DNA of 64,000 bases, from assembly GCA_001940645.1 (NCBI GenBank), contig MDVS01000119.1:4291-68290 (forward strand), in the 5' to 3' direction. The stretch's first letter is position 1. Every line of letters starts with the position of its first letter. This document shows positions 19,736-29,333 of the stretch, piece by piece. Both the position numbers and the translations under genes were made by a program. Below the pieces are notes generated by a model. That model was given only the letters and a program-made list of their open reading frames with translations, was not told the origin of the DNA and did not search any database. This stretch comes from Candidatus Heimdallarchaeota archaeon LC_3. Lineage in GTDB: Archaea > Asgardarchaeota > Heimdallarchaeia > Hodarchaeales > LC-3.

Positions 19736-20030
19736 GATGAATTTATCCTTAAGAAAAATTCAAATTATATCATCCAAATCCCTCAAGAAAATCTTTTTAG
19801 AGGTATATGTGAATATAAATTTCTTTTAAATAACAGTAAAAAATGAACAATATAATATTTATTGGAAAATTTTGTGTCATAAAAAATAATTTTGTATTTG
19901 TATAATTTGTATGGTTGAATACTAGAAGTAAATAGAATTGTCAATTAAGTTTATCTATAGGAGATATTTTCTACAAAATAATTGATTATAATTCCTATTA
20001 AGTCGATTAATAATAAGGATATTTAGAATA

Positions 20031-20600
20031 ATGCTAAGATCTCAAAAAATAATAAAAATACTTCTTATTGGAGACGGGGCGGTTGGAAAAACGGCTTTAC
20101 GTGAAAGATTTTTAGGACAAGGTTTTAAAACGGACTACTTAATGACTGTGGGTGCTGATTTTGCGATACATAAATTTGAATCAGCTAAACATGGATCAGT
20201 TAAATTACAGATATGGGATTTAGCTGGTCAAAGTCATTTCAGTTCAGTTCGACCACCCTTCTATCTAGGTGCGGCTGGCGTGATCTTAGTTTTTGACGTA
20301 ACTAATTTAGAAACAATAGAAAATACACCAGATTGGTTAAGAGAAGCTCTTAAATTCATTGGGAAACCTGTTCCTTTCGGTTTTATTGCTAATAAAATTG
20401 ATATCAGGGAAAAAGGAAATAAATCTCATATTACAAAAGTAAGAGGAAGAAGAATTTTAAAGAAAGTTCAAAAAGACTTTAAATTATCAAAATTTCCGTT
20501 TGTTTATTTTGAAACTTCTGCAAAAACTGGTGAAAATGTTGAAGACGCATTTGTAGCAATTACGGAAACAATATTGGATCCAACGATAAATAAGAAATAA
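20031..20600 (+). CDS. Rab/Ras-like small GTPase
   Basis: A stand-alone 189-residue G domain: P-loop GDGAVGKTA (14-22), TVGADF in switch I, WDLAGQ (62-67) then SHF, NKID (121-124) and ETSAKTGEN. The switch II tail SHFSSV departs from the common E/Q-x-F form, but the catalytic glutamine is intact. Residues 125-150 are basic. The C-terminus (TINKK) has no cysteine, so membrane attachment by prenylation as in eukaryotic Rabs is not expected. It converges on aspS with 15 bases between stops. The cellular role is unknown. Confidence 0.88.
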   Translation: MLRSQKIIKILLIGDGAVGKTALRERFLGQGFKTDYLMTVGADFAIHKFESAKHGSVKLQIWDLAGQSHFSSVRPPFYLGAAGVILVFDVTNLETIENTPDWLREALKFIGKPVPFGFIANKIDIREKGNKSHITKVRGRRILKKVQKDFKLSKFPFVYFETSAKTGENVEDAFVAITETILDPTINKK

Positions 20601-20615
20601 ATTTTAAATTCTTAT

Positions 20616-22268
20616 CTATTTTATTTTTAATCCCAAAATATCTAATTGTTCTGTATCTACTTCATTTGGAGCTCCTGTTAGAGGACATTCTCCCAATTTA
20701 TTTTTTGGAAAAGTTATTACCTCTCTGATTGAGTCTCCTCCAGCTAATATCATAAGAAAACGATCTAAACCAAAAGCCATTCCACCGTGTGGGGGTGCTC
20801 CGTAACGAAATGAGTCTAAAAGAAACCCGAATCTATTTTGTTGTTCATCTAGTGAGATGTTAAGAATAGTAAAGATTTTTTCTTGCATTTTTTGGTTATG
20901 AATACGAATACTCCCTCCTCCAATTTCATATCCATTCAAAATTAAATCATAAGCATTAGCTCTCATATTGTTTGGAGAAGTCTCTAGTTTCTCAATATCC
21001 TCAGGATGTGGGCTCGTAAAAGGATGGTGAACTGGGTTCAATCGATTATCCTCCTCAGAAAATTCGAATAATGGAAAATCATGGACCCAAGCAAAAACAT
21101 ATTGATCTTCCTTAATTAAATTAAGTTCTTTCATTAATTCTCTTCGAAAAAGCTCATGCGATTCAGAACAAAAATCATCAGAATTATTTAAAGGAATAAG
21201 AAGAACCAAATTCCCTTTTCCCTTTAATTTTTTTGTTTTTAATTGTGTCTGTTTAATTATCATATAACTATTTTCAAACCAGTTATGAGAAGTCAAAATA
21301 TTTTTAATACTATCTTCAGACGCATTTTCACATGCAATAGCTTTAAATTTTTTTGTTTGATAAGTTATTGTTTGAAAAAAACCATCCCACCTTAAATCGG
21401 GTTTATCTGATCCGAATTTTTTCATAACCTCCTCAAATGTTAAAATTGGAAAATTGTTTTCAATTTCGATCCCATTAACTTCTTTAACCAAATAAATTGA
21501 AATTTTCTCAATAGTATCCATTACGTCTTCCTTTGTTACGAAACTCATTTCTATATCTAATTGAGTAAATTCAGGTTGACGATCAGAACGCAAATCTTCA
21601 TCCCTAAAACATTTTGCAATTTGAAAATATTTATCAACCCCCGAAACCATCAAAATTTGTTTCAGTATTTGGGGAGATTGAGGAAGAGCATAGAATTTTC
21701 CTTGGTGGACACGAGATGGAATCAAATAATCTCTGGCTCCCTCAGGAGTGCTAGCTATCATGTTTGGTGTCTCTACATGAATAAATCCTAAATTATCCAT
21801 GATATCCCATATTGCTTTATAAATTTTATGTCTAATCAGGATTGCAGAATGAAATGGCTTATTTCTACGTAAATCAAGATATCTATACTGGTATCGTAAA
21901 TCTTCAGAAACATCTATGTGTTCATGAATAGCAAATGGTAATTTTTCTTCAGCTTTATTAATCACACCATATTCTGATACTTGAACCTCAATATCTCCAG
22001 AAAATAAATCAGGATTAGCTTCCTTCCTTGATACGACAGTTCCATTAATCCAAATAACTGATTCTAATGGAGTTTCATTTATTAGATCTAGATCCACATT
22101 TTTTTTAACAAAAACTAATTGGACTAATCCTTTTCTGTCCCTTAAATCCACAAAAGCTAATTTTTTATACAATCTTTTAGCAAATACCCAACCCATTAAG
22201 GTAACAGATTGTTCAACATGCGATTTTCTTAACTCTCCAGCATAATTTGATCGTTTTTTTAACATCAT
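20616..22268 (-). CDS. aspS: Aspartyl-tRNA synthetase, bacterial type
   Basis: Class IIb synthetase charging tRNA-Asp. The OB-fold anticodon domain is at about 15-110 and motif 2 is in CFRDEDLRSDRQPEFTQLD. A roughly 120-residue insert between motifs 2 and 3 has the position of the bacterial GAD domain. The C-terminus carries GMAFGLDRFLMIL and PLTGAPNEVDTEQL. This organisation and these phrases are bacterial; archaeal enzymes are about 430 residues without the insert. At 550 residues it is slightly shorter than the usual 580-600, mainly in the insert. Acquisition from bacteria is the simplest explanation. Confidence 0.92.
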   Translation of the reverse strand: MMLKKRSNYAGELRKSHVEQSVTLMGWVFAKRLYKKLAFVDLRDRKGLVQLVFVKKNVDLDLINETPLESVIWINGTVVSRKEANPDLFSGDIEVQVSEYGVINKAEEKLPFAIHEHIDVSEDLRYQYRYLDLRRNKPFHSAILIRHKIYKAIWDIMDNLGFIHVETPNMIASTPEGARDYLIPSRVHQGKFYALPQSPQILKQILMVSGVDKYFQIAKCFRDEDLRSDRQPEFTQLDIEMSFVTKEDVMDTIEKISIYLVKEVNGIEIENNFPILTFEEVMKKFGSDKPDLRWDGFFQTITYQTKKFKAIACENASEDSIKNILTSHNWFENSYMIIKQTQLKTKKLKGKGNLVLLIPLNNSDDFCSESHELFRRELMKELNLIKEDQYVFAWVHDFPLFEFSEEDNRLNPVHHPFTSPHPEDIEKLETSPNNMRANAYDLILNGYEIGGGSIRIHNQKMQEKIFTILNISLDEQQNRFGFLLDSFRYGAPPHGGMAFGLDRFLMILAGGDSIREVITFPKNKLGECPLTGAPNEVDTEQLDILGLKIK

Positions 22269-22396
22269 TATTTATTCATCCAAAAGGAGGGATTTCATTT
22301 TTAATCTAAATATATTTTTTAGACTTTTTCTATTTATAAAAGATTGATTTCAGTTTAAAATTTGCTATGAGAAAAAATTAAATTAATAAACTACAT

Positions 22397-24529
22397 TTAA
22401 AAATAAGATTTTAATCTATCTTTGATTTGTTTTTGGATAACTAGCTTCAAAGAATTTTTAAGATCAAGAAAATATTTTTTATCGTAATTATCCTTTTTTA
22501 TCTCAGTATTGTTACAAAATTCATTAAAAGTTTTTTCAATTTCAAACCGATTATAAAATAACGGATCGAATGATTTTGGATATGCAATTATTGTCATCCA
22601 GAATAATGGATTTTGGTCATTGTTTTTTTCTGATGTTTTTTGAGTAAATACCAATGCTTGCATTGATTTTGCATTAGGGACAGGCATTGGTCCAAATAAA
22701 CCCTCATTATATTGGTTTCCCCCTAGTATACTTGAAAAAAATATCGCTATATAATTTTGATCAATTTCTTGGTCACTTTCTATTATTTCCTTGGGTATAT
22801 TATCATTGTAGAGATTTTTATGGCCAGTGGCTCCAAAAATAAACGATAAAATATAGAAAGGATCCAAATTCTCTACATTTAGTGGTAATGAAGGTAGTCG
22901 ACCTGTCATTAATCGAATATATGTTAGTACTTCATTCATTCCAATATCTTGCCACTGTTTTTCTTCATCTGGACGAATAAATGTTTGACGTTGTTTTAAC
23001 CTATCATATAATTCTAATACTTGACGATGTAAACTTAAAAAATTTTTTTCTTCAGTGATTTTTATTGCTGAGTTTAATGTTTCCAACGCTTCTTTGAATT
23101 CAAGTCTCGCACCATATAAAGATCCTCTTATAAGTAATGTTTTTACTATATTTGGAAAAAGACCAGTTCTTTCGGATAAGAAATGCGCTTTATCGACGTT
23201 TACAAAAGCTTTTTTTATATATTCCTCATCTAATCCCTTTGTTAAAGTTTGTTCTAAATCAATTTCTGCTAGATATATTGATGCTCTAATCGTATCCTTA
23301 TATTGATCAATGGTCTCAGCTAATGTTCTTGCTTCTGTAAATAATCTCCTAGCATTTTCTGATTGCCCAAGAGCTTTGAAGCACATTCCTTCTCGCAATT
23401 TAAATTTTATATTATCCATATCTGAATTGTGTTTTTTTACAAATGGTTTACATTCATCGAGAATTTCTTTGGCTTTGTTTGTATCACCTTTTTCTAAAAG
23501 AATATCTATGAAATTACAGTATTTATCAACAATTTCTACTTCAATATTAGATAATTTATATAGTTTCAAAGTTTCTTGAAATGTTTCGATTGCTTTCATT
23601 CTATCTCCGATGACAGCAAATGCTTTACTTATATTTCCTAATGTTATTGGCTGATCCATTAAGTTATTGGATTCTTGATCAATGGCTAGGGCTTCATTAA
23701 GAAGTTTCACTCCTTGATCAAATTCTCCAATATTAATAAGCACTAATCCGTTGTTTGAAATGGATTTTGCTTTTAAAAATTGGTCATTTACTTCTTCAGC
23801 TAATTTTAATGCAATTTCTGCCTGTTCTAAAGATAATTCAAATTCGCCAACAACTCTATATGCAGCAGAAAGCATATTATGGGCAATACATAATAGTTCC
23901 CTATCATTAAATTCTTTTCCTGTGGCAATAACACGAATTAGATTCACAATGGCTCCTTGATATTTTCCTTGATAATAATCAATAATAGAGCGTAAATTGA
24001 AAAAATGATAAATCCAATAACGTTCCTTTATCGGATTAGATAAGAATTTTACTAAAGAAAATCCCTGGTTTGTTAAATTCATTGCAGCTGTATTATCACC
24101 TGTTAGAAACTTAACAAAACCGAACTCTGAGATAGCTGCTAATTTTGGTGTTAATAATTGCATTTCAGTTGATAAATTAAGAGTTTCTTCAAATTCCTTC
24201 GCTGATTCACTGATTTTTCCATTATATCGGAGTAATCTACCAGATAATATTTTTGCTTTTAAAAAAATTTTCATTAAAGTCTTATCAGATGTATTTATAT
24301 TCTCTAATGAAAATTTAGGAATAGAAAACATCTTTGATAATGTACTATAACCTTGTGAGTATTTTCCTTGTTTTTCAAGTATTTTTGCAGACAGTAAATA
24401 ATACTTCAAAATTGATTTACTATTCTGATCGTGAATCTCATTAATTGACATGGTTTTTAAAATATTTTGGGCTTGATTTAATCTTCCCTCGCGTAACAAT
24501 TCTTGAGTTGAATCTAATTGATCCATCAT
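22397..24529 (-). CDS. TPR protein with GTPase-associated C-terminal domain
   Basis: This 710-residue soluble protein is mostly tetratricopeptide-like helical hairpins (about residues 5-510), e.g. LKAKSISNNGLVLINIGEFD and LGNISKAFAVIGDRMKA. The remainder, about 555-700, is a separate domain with YIAIFFSSILGG, EGLFGPMPVPNAK (609-621) and WMTIIAYPKSFDPLFYN. The same pattern ends the Rab-like GTPase at 18686-19735. The TPR part should be a scaffold; the shared domain suggests both act in the same process. It lies behind aspS on the same strand with a 128-base gap. The function is not known. Confidence 0.8.
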   Translation of the reverse strand: MMDQLDSTQELLREGRLNQAQNILKTMSINEIHDQNSKSILKYYLLSAKILEKQGKYSQGYSTLSKMFSIPKFSLENINTSDKTLMKIFLKAKILSGRLLRYNGKISESAKEFEETLNLSTEMQLLTPKLAAISEFGFVKFLTGDNTAAMNLTNQGFSLVKFLSNPIKERYWIYHFFNLRSIIDYYQGKYQGAIVNLIRVIATGKEFNDRELLCIAHNMLSAAYRVVGEFELSLEQAEIALKLAEEVNDQFLKAKSISNNGLVLINIGEFDQGVKLLNEALAIDQESNNLMDQPITLGNISKAFAVIGDRMKAIETFQETLKLYKLSNIEVEIVDKYCNFIDILLEKGDTNKAKEILDECKPFVKKHNSDMDNIKFKLREGMCFKALGQSENARRLFTEARTLAETIDQYKDTIRASIYLAEIDLEQTLTKGLDEEYIKKAFVNVDKAHFLSERTGLFPNIVKTLLIRGSLYGARLEFKEALETLNSAIKITEEKNFLSLHRQVLELYDRLKQRQTFIRPDEEKQWQDIGMNEVLTYIRLMTGRLPSLPLNVENLDPFYILSFIFGATGHKNLYNDNIPKEIIESDQEIDQNYIAIFFSSILGGNQYNEGLFGPMPVPNAKSMQALVFTQKTSEKNNDQNPLFWMTIIAYPKSFDPLFYNRFEIEKTFNEFCNNTEIKKDNYDKKYFLDLKNSLKLVIQKQIKDRLKSYF

Positions 24530-24722
24530 AACAAAATTAACTCTTAAAAATACCAGAAAGCTTTTTTAAAATCCTAAAATGATATCGGACAGTTTATTTT
24601 TGAATATCTGTCTATACTGATTATAAATATTACTAAATAAATTTTTCAAAGAATGCATTAAATTGTTATCAAGAATAAAAACGAGAAGAAATAAACTTAA
24701 TTTTTGTTTATTAACTTCCAAT

Positions 24723-25901
24723 TTAATTTACTTTATAAATACGGCGTGGATTAAATACATTTAATTGTTCAATAGGCTCTTTTAAATCCTTACTACGCTT
24801 ACGTAAGATTTCAACACGAAAACCTAAAAAACCAAGCGCATTATCATCAACAGGAGCAGGAATCACAGAAGGTAGTTTTTTCAGAACATCTGCTAATTTA
24901 TTATTACCAACTAACTCCGAACCAAACTTATCTGCTCTTATTTCTAGTAAAAATATTCGATTTTGTTGATGTGCCTTCATAGCGGTATTAGCAATAAGTA
25001 TTGGCCCTATTAGGGCAATTATAACTACTAGTGCTATACTTATACCATAATCATTAACTAAAATAGGAATATAAGTAAAAAGTAAAATAATACTAAAAAA
25101 TTTTACTGCTCTTAACCAACCGTCAGTTCCCATTGTTAAATAAGAATTCCGCATATCATTTCCAATAACATGCCCCTGTTCATGTGATAAAACAGCTATT
25201 AACTCATCATCAGACAATTTCCATTGAAAATAACGTGAGATGACACATATTGAGTCAATACTTAATCCTGAACGTGTTAATTTAAACCCTAAAGAAGTGA
25301 CCCCCGCTGATAAAAATAATGAAGCAGGTTTAATATCAGTAAACCTATATTGTGATATTTTATGACTTTCAGGATGATTTTTTGATAAATGGTCATGAAC
25401 TTTTTGAGGAATTGGCTCTTGTGCAGTTTTAAAGAGTTTTTTTTTCCCTAATTGGGAAATCACTAGTAAAATGAATTGAATTATAACTGATAAAATACCT
25501 GCTAATAATAAGAGAAACCAAAGGGGAAAATTATATGTCAATAGAAAATTGAAAATCAAAAAAAGGATTGTTGCTTGAAAGCTAAAAGTAAAGATTTGCA
25601 TTACAAGGAATAGTAGGTTATCCATATACTTAGGTTCGAAATGAACATATTTAACGAAATTTGAATACGATTTTAATTCATTATGAGACGAAACTTGATA
25701 ATATACAATAATTAATGAATAAAAAATAGTCAAACTAATAATTACTGATAATAATTCAATATCTGAAATAAAATATCCAAATAACGATAAACCACTGATA
25801 ATAACTAAAGGATATAAGCAAAGAAATATAAAAATTAATAGCCAATCTGATATTGGTAAAGAAATTCCTTTATTTATTATGTTAGGGTAATTTTTAGTCA
25901 T
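24723..25901 (-). CDS. M48-type membrane zinc metalloprotease
   Basis: The zinc motif HEQGH is at residues 240-244, and the third ligand is likely the glutamate in LEIRADKFG downstream. Membrane helices are predicted at about 20-42, 50-70, 95-122 and 127-150, with one or two more at about 265-310 between the catalytic motifs. This is the layout of HtpX/Ste24-like M48 proteases. At 392 residues it is longer than HtpX (about 290). Membrane-protein quality control is the usual family role, and the specific substrate is unknown. It has no obvious operon partners. Confidence 0.85.
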   Translation of the reverse strand: MTKNYPNIINKGISLPISDWLLIFIFLCLYPLVIISGLSLFGYFISDIELLSVIISLTIFYSLIIVYYQVSSHNELKSYSNFVKYVHFEPKYMDNLLFLVMQIFTFSFQATILFLIFNFLLTYNFPLWFLLLLAGILSVIIQFILLVISQLGKKKLFKTAQEPIPQKVHDHLSKNHPESHKISQYRFTDIKPASLFLSAGVTSLGFKLTRSGLSIDSICVISRYFQWKLSDDELIAVLSHEQGHVIGNDMRNSYLTMGTDGWLRAVKFFSIILLFTYIPILVNDYGISIALVVIIALIGPILIANTAMKAHQQNRIFLLEIRADKFGSELVGNNKLADVLKKLPSVIPAPVDDNALGFLGFRVEILRKRSKDLKEPIEQLNVFNPRRIYKVN

Positions 25902-26212
25902 TTTCTATTTTTATATCTTATATTATTGGGTTTAAAAATAAAAAGAATGACAGAAAAGTAACAAAATCCGGTTAATTTGTTTGGGTGCAAATATATTTTT
26001 TATTTAAAATAAACGAAATTATGGATAATTCCATAAAATTTATTTTTATATAATTTAATAATGTTAAATAGAAAAGGATTTTAATATTAATATTAAATTT
26101 TATCAAAAAAACAAATATAGTTTCTAAAACTAACTAAAGAGATTATTTATTGTAAATTTTATATATAAAGTTTCTAGTAAAGCTAAATAAGCCATTAAGG
26201 TATTAACAACAC
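25902..26212. other. 311-base AT-rich divergent intergenic region
   Basis: Separates the protease gene from a GTPase gene reading the other way, so two promoters are expected. TATA-like AT runs are too frequent to pick one. No RNA gene, repeat or reading frame of interest was seen. Confidence 0.5.
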
Positions 26213-26767
26213 ATGAACGATGAATTGATTTTTAAGGTTTTGTTATTAGGTGATGGATATTGCGGAAAAACTAGCATGCGTTACCGTTATATGGGACAAG
26301 ACTTTACTAGCAACTATTTAGCAACTTTAGGTGCAGATTTTGCAATTAAGGAAGAAATTCGCGATAATTTTATTGTGAGGTATCAGATCTGGGATATTGC
26401 TGGGCAAACACGATTTAATACTCTAAGAAAAAGTTTTTACTTAGGATCCCAAGGTGCTTTGATCCTTTTTGATTTAACAAATAAAGAATCACTTAGTCAT
26501 GTCTTAGATTGGGCAATTGAATTCTGGGAAAATAATGGTAAAGGTAAAAGCATGCCCTTAGTTGTTATTGGGAACAAAATTGATCTAAGAGATCAAAAAG
26601 CTGATTGTATTTCTACTGATGAAGGAAAAAAATATATAGAGGAACAACTAGATAAACGAGTGGATTACAAGGTGGAATATATTGAAACAAGTGCTTTAAC
26701 TGGGGAAAATATCGATAAAGCTTTTAAAACTATTGCAGATTATTACATGAAAATGTATGATTTATAA
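26213..26767 (+). CDS. Rab/Ras-like small GTPase
   Basis: A 184-residue single G domain: P-loop GDGYCGKTS (13-21), TLGADF in switch I, WDIAGQTRF (60-68), NKID (121-124) and ETSALTGEN. All catalytic positions are retained. The P-loop phrase GDGYxGKT also occurs in the larger GTPase at 18686, suggesting a local subfamily. The C-terminus (MKMYDL) lacks cysteine. The multidomain GTPase gene starts 33 bases after its stop, so the two are likely cotranscribed. The partner or pathway is not identifiable. Confidence 0.88.
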   Translation: MNDELIFKVLLLGDGYCGKTSMRYRYMGQDFTSNYLATLGADFAIKEEIRDNFIVRYQIWDIAGQTRFNTLRKSFYLGSQGALILFDLTNKESLSHVLDWAIEFWENNGKGKSMPLVVIGNKIDLRDQKADCISTDEGKKYIEEQLDKRVDYKVEYIETSALTGENIDKAFKTIADYYMKMYDL

Positions 26768-26800
26768 TAATTTGAACTTAACTTCAATTTTTAAAAAGAT

Positions 26801-28093
26801 TTGGTGATTTGGGATTTGCAAGAAGTTCGTAATCAACTACTTAGAAATCCTCAACTCTCTTTAGACCTTTCACCAAAAGAAATACCAATTTCTGAAATCA
26901 AGTTATTAAATAGAGAAGAAATAGAACTACTTGAAGAACATGTACAAAATTTAGGAGATCTTGTCGATAATTGGTTTAATCTATTAACCATATCAAAACA
27001 AACTAAAATTGATCGATTTTTATTAGAAAAAATCTGTTCTTGCGCGTCTATTTTAATTGATAAAACTGATGATGCATATCTTCAATTAAAGTCAACTGGA
27101 TCAACCTACGTGAAGATTGTTTTTACTGGACTTTATGCTACTGGAAAGACAAGCATAATAAGACACTTAAAAAGGACCGATCCTTTGAAAATTTATCATG
27201 AATCTGTTCTAACAGCTCCTAGACCTACTATTGGAATGGATAGTATAAGACTTTCATTTAATGAGATTCCTATTGTTCTTTGGGAATTAGGAGGTCAAGA
27301 AGCGTTTAGAAAGAGCTATATTACTGACCCACGAAAATATTTTAGTCATACAAAGGCGATCATTTTTGTTTTCGATGGAAAAGATGAAGAAAAGATAGAA
27401 GAATCACTTGAATTTTTAAAAGAATTTAAATCAGCTCTCAAAAAACAAGAAGCTAAATTAAATAAATTTGGAAATCTACCAAAATTTTATTTCATTGTAA
27501 ATAAAATGGATGAAGGGCCAGATGAGTCTGCTCCATTTATCGCTGAAATGGCAAATAGGATCTCCGAAATTCTACCAGAGACCTCATTAGTTAATATAAT
27601 GCAAGTTATTTATCCAACTTCAATAAAAATTGGAACATCAATAACAACGTTTTTTGGAAGAGTTCTCGAAGAAATAATTCCTTTTAGAAGATATATTAAT
27701 GAAGGACTTAGTACACTTTCTCTAATATATAATTTTGACTTTAGTTGTCTCATAGATCTTGAAGTTGGTAGACTTCCTTTAGGTTGGCAGCATAACAATA
27801 AACTTGAGCCAAAAAAGATAATAAATCAATTATTAGATTTATTTGAGGAAGGTTTGTTTGAATATTCTACATTCACAGTCGACACAGGAAAACAAATAAA
27901 AGAAGTGAATATTTCACGATTGAAAATATTGAAACGAGAATATGTTTACTTATATATTCTTGGTGATGAAGCGAATATTGATCAACTGCTAATGAAAAAG
28001 GAAAAAATAGAAGAATTAGCTATTAGAGCTCTTACACCGCAACTAAGATTTATTCAGCTTGCTTTTGATCCTAATTTTCATAAACAAAGATAA
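26801..28093 (+). CDS. Arf/Rag-like GTPase with flanking domains
   Basis: In this 430-residue protein the G domain sits centrally (about residues 103-290) behind a roughly 100-residue helical segment. The motifs are P-loop GLYATGKTS (110-118), PTIGMD in switch I, WELGGQE (161-167) and NKMD (234-237). GGQ and the tryptophan are Arf/Rag-like, but the usual aspartate of WDxGGQ is glutamate. The C-terminal 130 residues (FDFSCLIDLEVGRLPLGW, VYLYILGDEAN) are alpha/beta and could be a longin/roadblock-type module, as seen in Rag/Gtr proteins. That last point is inference. The TTG at 26801 or GTG at 26804 starts it. Confidence 0.8.
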   Translation: MVIWDLQEVRNQLLRNPQLSLDLSPKEIPISEIKLLNREEIELLEEHVQNLGDLVDNWFNLLTISKQTKIDRFLLEKICSCASILIDKTDDAYLQLKSTGSTYVKIVFTGLYATGKTSIIRHLKRTDPLKIYHESVLTAPRPTIGMDSIRLSFNEIPIVLWELGGQEAFRKSYITDPRKYFSHTKAIIFVFDGKDEEKIEESLEFLKEFKSALKKQEAKLNKFGNLPKFYFIVNKMDEGPDESAPFIAEMANRISEILPETSLVNIMQVIYPTSIKIGTSITTFFGRVLEEIIPFRRYINEGLSTLSLIYNFDFSCLIDLEVGRLPLGWQHNNKLEPKKIINQLLDLFEEGLFEYSTFTVDTGKQIKEVNISRLKILKREYVYLYILGDEANIDQLLMKKEKIEELAIRALTPQLRFIQLAFDPNFHKQR

Positions 28094-28431
28094 AAGAAAT
28101 AATACTGAAAGTCATAAATCACTGTCTTTATCTTGAGAAGCAAAGCTATCTTTAATTTTTCCTTGGATTGATTACAATGTCTCAATTAAAAATTAAATAT
28201 CATTATAACCAAATTTCATTAGCATTAAGATTCTAATTTGGTATTATAAGATTTTATATTAATTAGACCCAGTTTGGGATTTAAAAAAATTTCCTCTTTT
28301 TACTAATGAAACATTATTTTTAGCTTCAAACTTCCCATTAATCTATTTTTATAGATTCTGCTAACTTAATTCCCAATAAATGCAAAAATTGATTTCAAAA
28401 ATGATTTATTGTCAGTATTATAAATAGAGAT
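28094..28431. other. 338-base intergenic region between converging genes
   Basis: Lies between the stops of two converging genes. AT-rich, with no open frame longer than a few dozen codons, no tRNA and no clear inverted repeat. I see nothing functional beyond likely transcript ends. Confidence 0.5.
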
Positions 28432-29271
28432 TTATTTTTCGGGCTTAAATCTTTTCGTTGAATGGATTACATCAATAATATTTGACATATCCTCAACATT
28501 TTCAAAATGTGTACCGATAACAACGATATCTGCTCCAGCTTCCACTACTTCTCTTGCCTTATCCTCAGATACTACGCCTCCTCCTACAATTATAGGAATA
28601 TTAATTGTTGATCTAACAGCTTTGATTACGTCTGGAGAAACGGTGTAAGGTGCTTTAGAACCAGCTTCCAAGTAAACAAAAGAATAACCAAGATTTTCTG
28701 CTGTTAAACTATAAGCTGCAGGAATTTTCAAGTTGTTTTGAGGTAGGAGATGGCAATTCAAGACATAACCCACAGTCATTCCTGGTTCAAAAATTAGAAA
28801 AGCTGTCGCTAATGGTTCAACATTTAATTTTTTAAAAAGAGGAGCTGCATTAGCGGAATTATTTATGACATAATACATGTCTTTCGAGTTCAGAACAGAT
28901 CCATACAGAATACCATCCGCATCATTGCTGATCATTTCAAAATTAGCATTATAAATTATTACAGGAACATCTTTTGAAACAGCTTTAATTGCTGCTATTG
29001 ATTCAAAGAATTTAATGGGTTGAACGTGAGATGATCCACCAATTAACAAAATATCTGTACCTTGCTCTACCGCTAATTCTGCTTTGTGTGCTAGAATTTG
29101 TAAATCATTTTCCGGATCAAATAATGTGGATTGTAATGGATGTTTTTGTATTTTCTGATATATAATGTCTCTTAAAGGTCTTGCAGGTAATCGAGGAAAC
29201 ATATTTTGTTCTGATTCATCAGTTTTTGTTTTATTTAATAAATTAGTAGTATTATTTAAAATAATAATCAT
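28432..29271 (-). CDS. Geranylgeranylglyceryl phosphate synthase
   Basis: Makes the first ether bond of archaeal membrane lipids, joining geranylgeranyl diphosphate to glycerol-1-phosphate. It is a TIM-barrel protein with DILLIGGSSHV, FLIFEPGMTVGYVL, a YLEAGSKAPYTV loop and the phosphate-binding IIVGGGV plus GADIVVIGTHFE. About 255 residues from MFPRLP would match family length, so the 23 upstream codons may be leader. This gene is a firm archaeal marker. It lies downstream of the HAD phosphatase gene on the same strand (62-base gap). Confidence 0.92.
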   Translation of the reverse strand: MIIILNNTTNLLNKTKTDESEQNMFPRLPARPLRDIIYQKIQKHPLQSTLFDPENDLQILAHKAELAVEQGTDILLIGGSSHVQPIKFFESIAAIKAVSKDVPVIIYNANFEMISNDADGILYGSVLNSKDMYYVINNSANAAPLFKKLNVEPLATAFLIFEPGMTVGYVLNCHLLPQNNLKIPAAYSLTAENLGYSFVYLEAGSKAPYTVSPDVIKAVRSTINIPIIVGGGVVSEDKAREVVEAGADIVVIGTHFENVEDMSNIIDVIHSTKRFKPEK

Positions 29272-29333
29272 CCTTTGTCAAGGTAAATATATAATTCTTA
29301 CTCACATTTTGATTTTCTAAAATTTTTTTAAAG

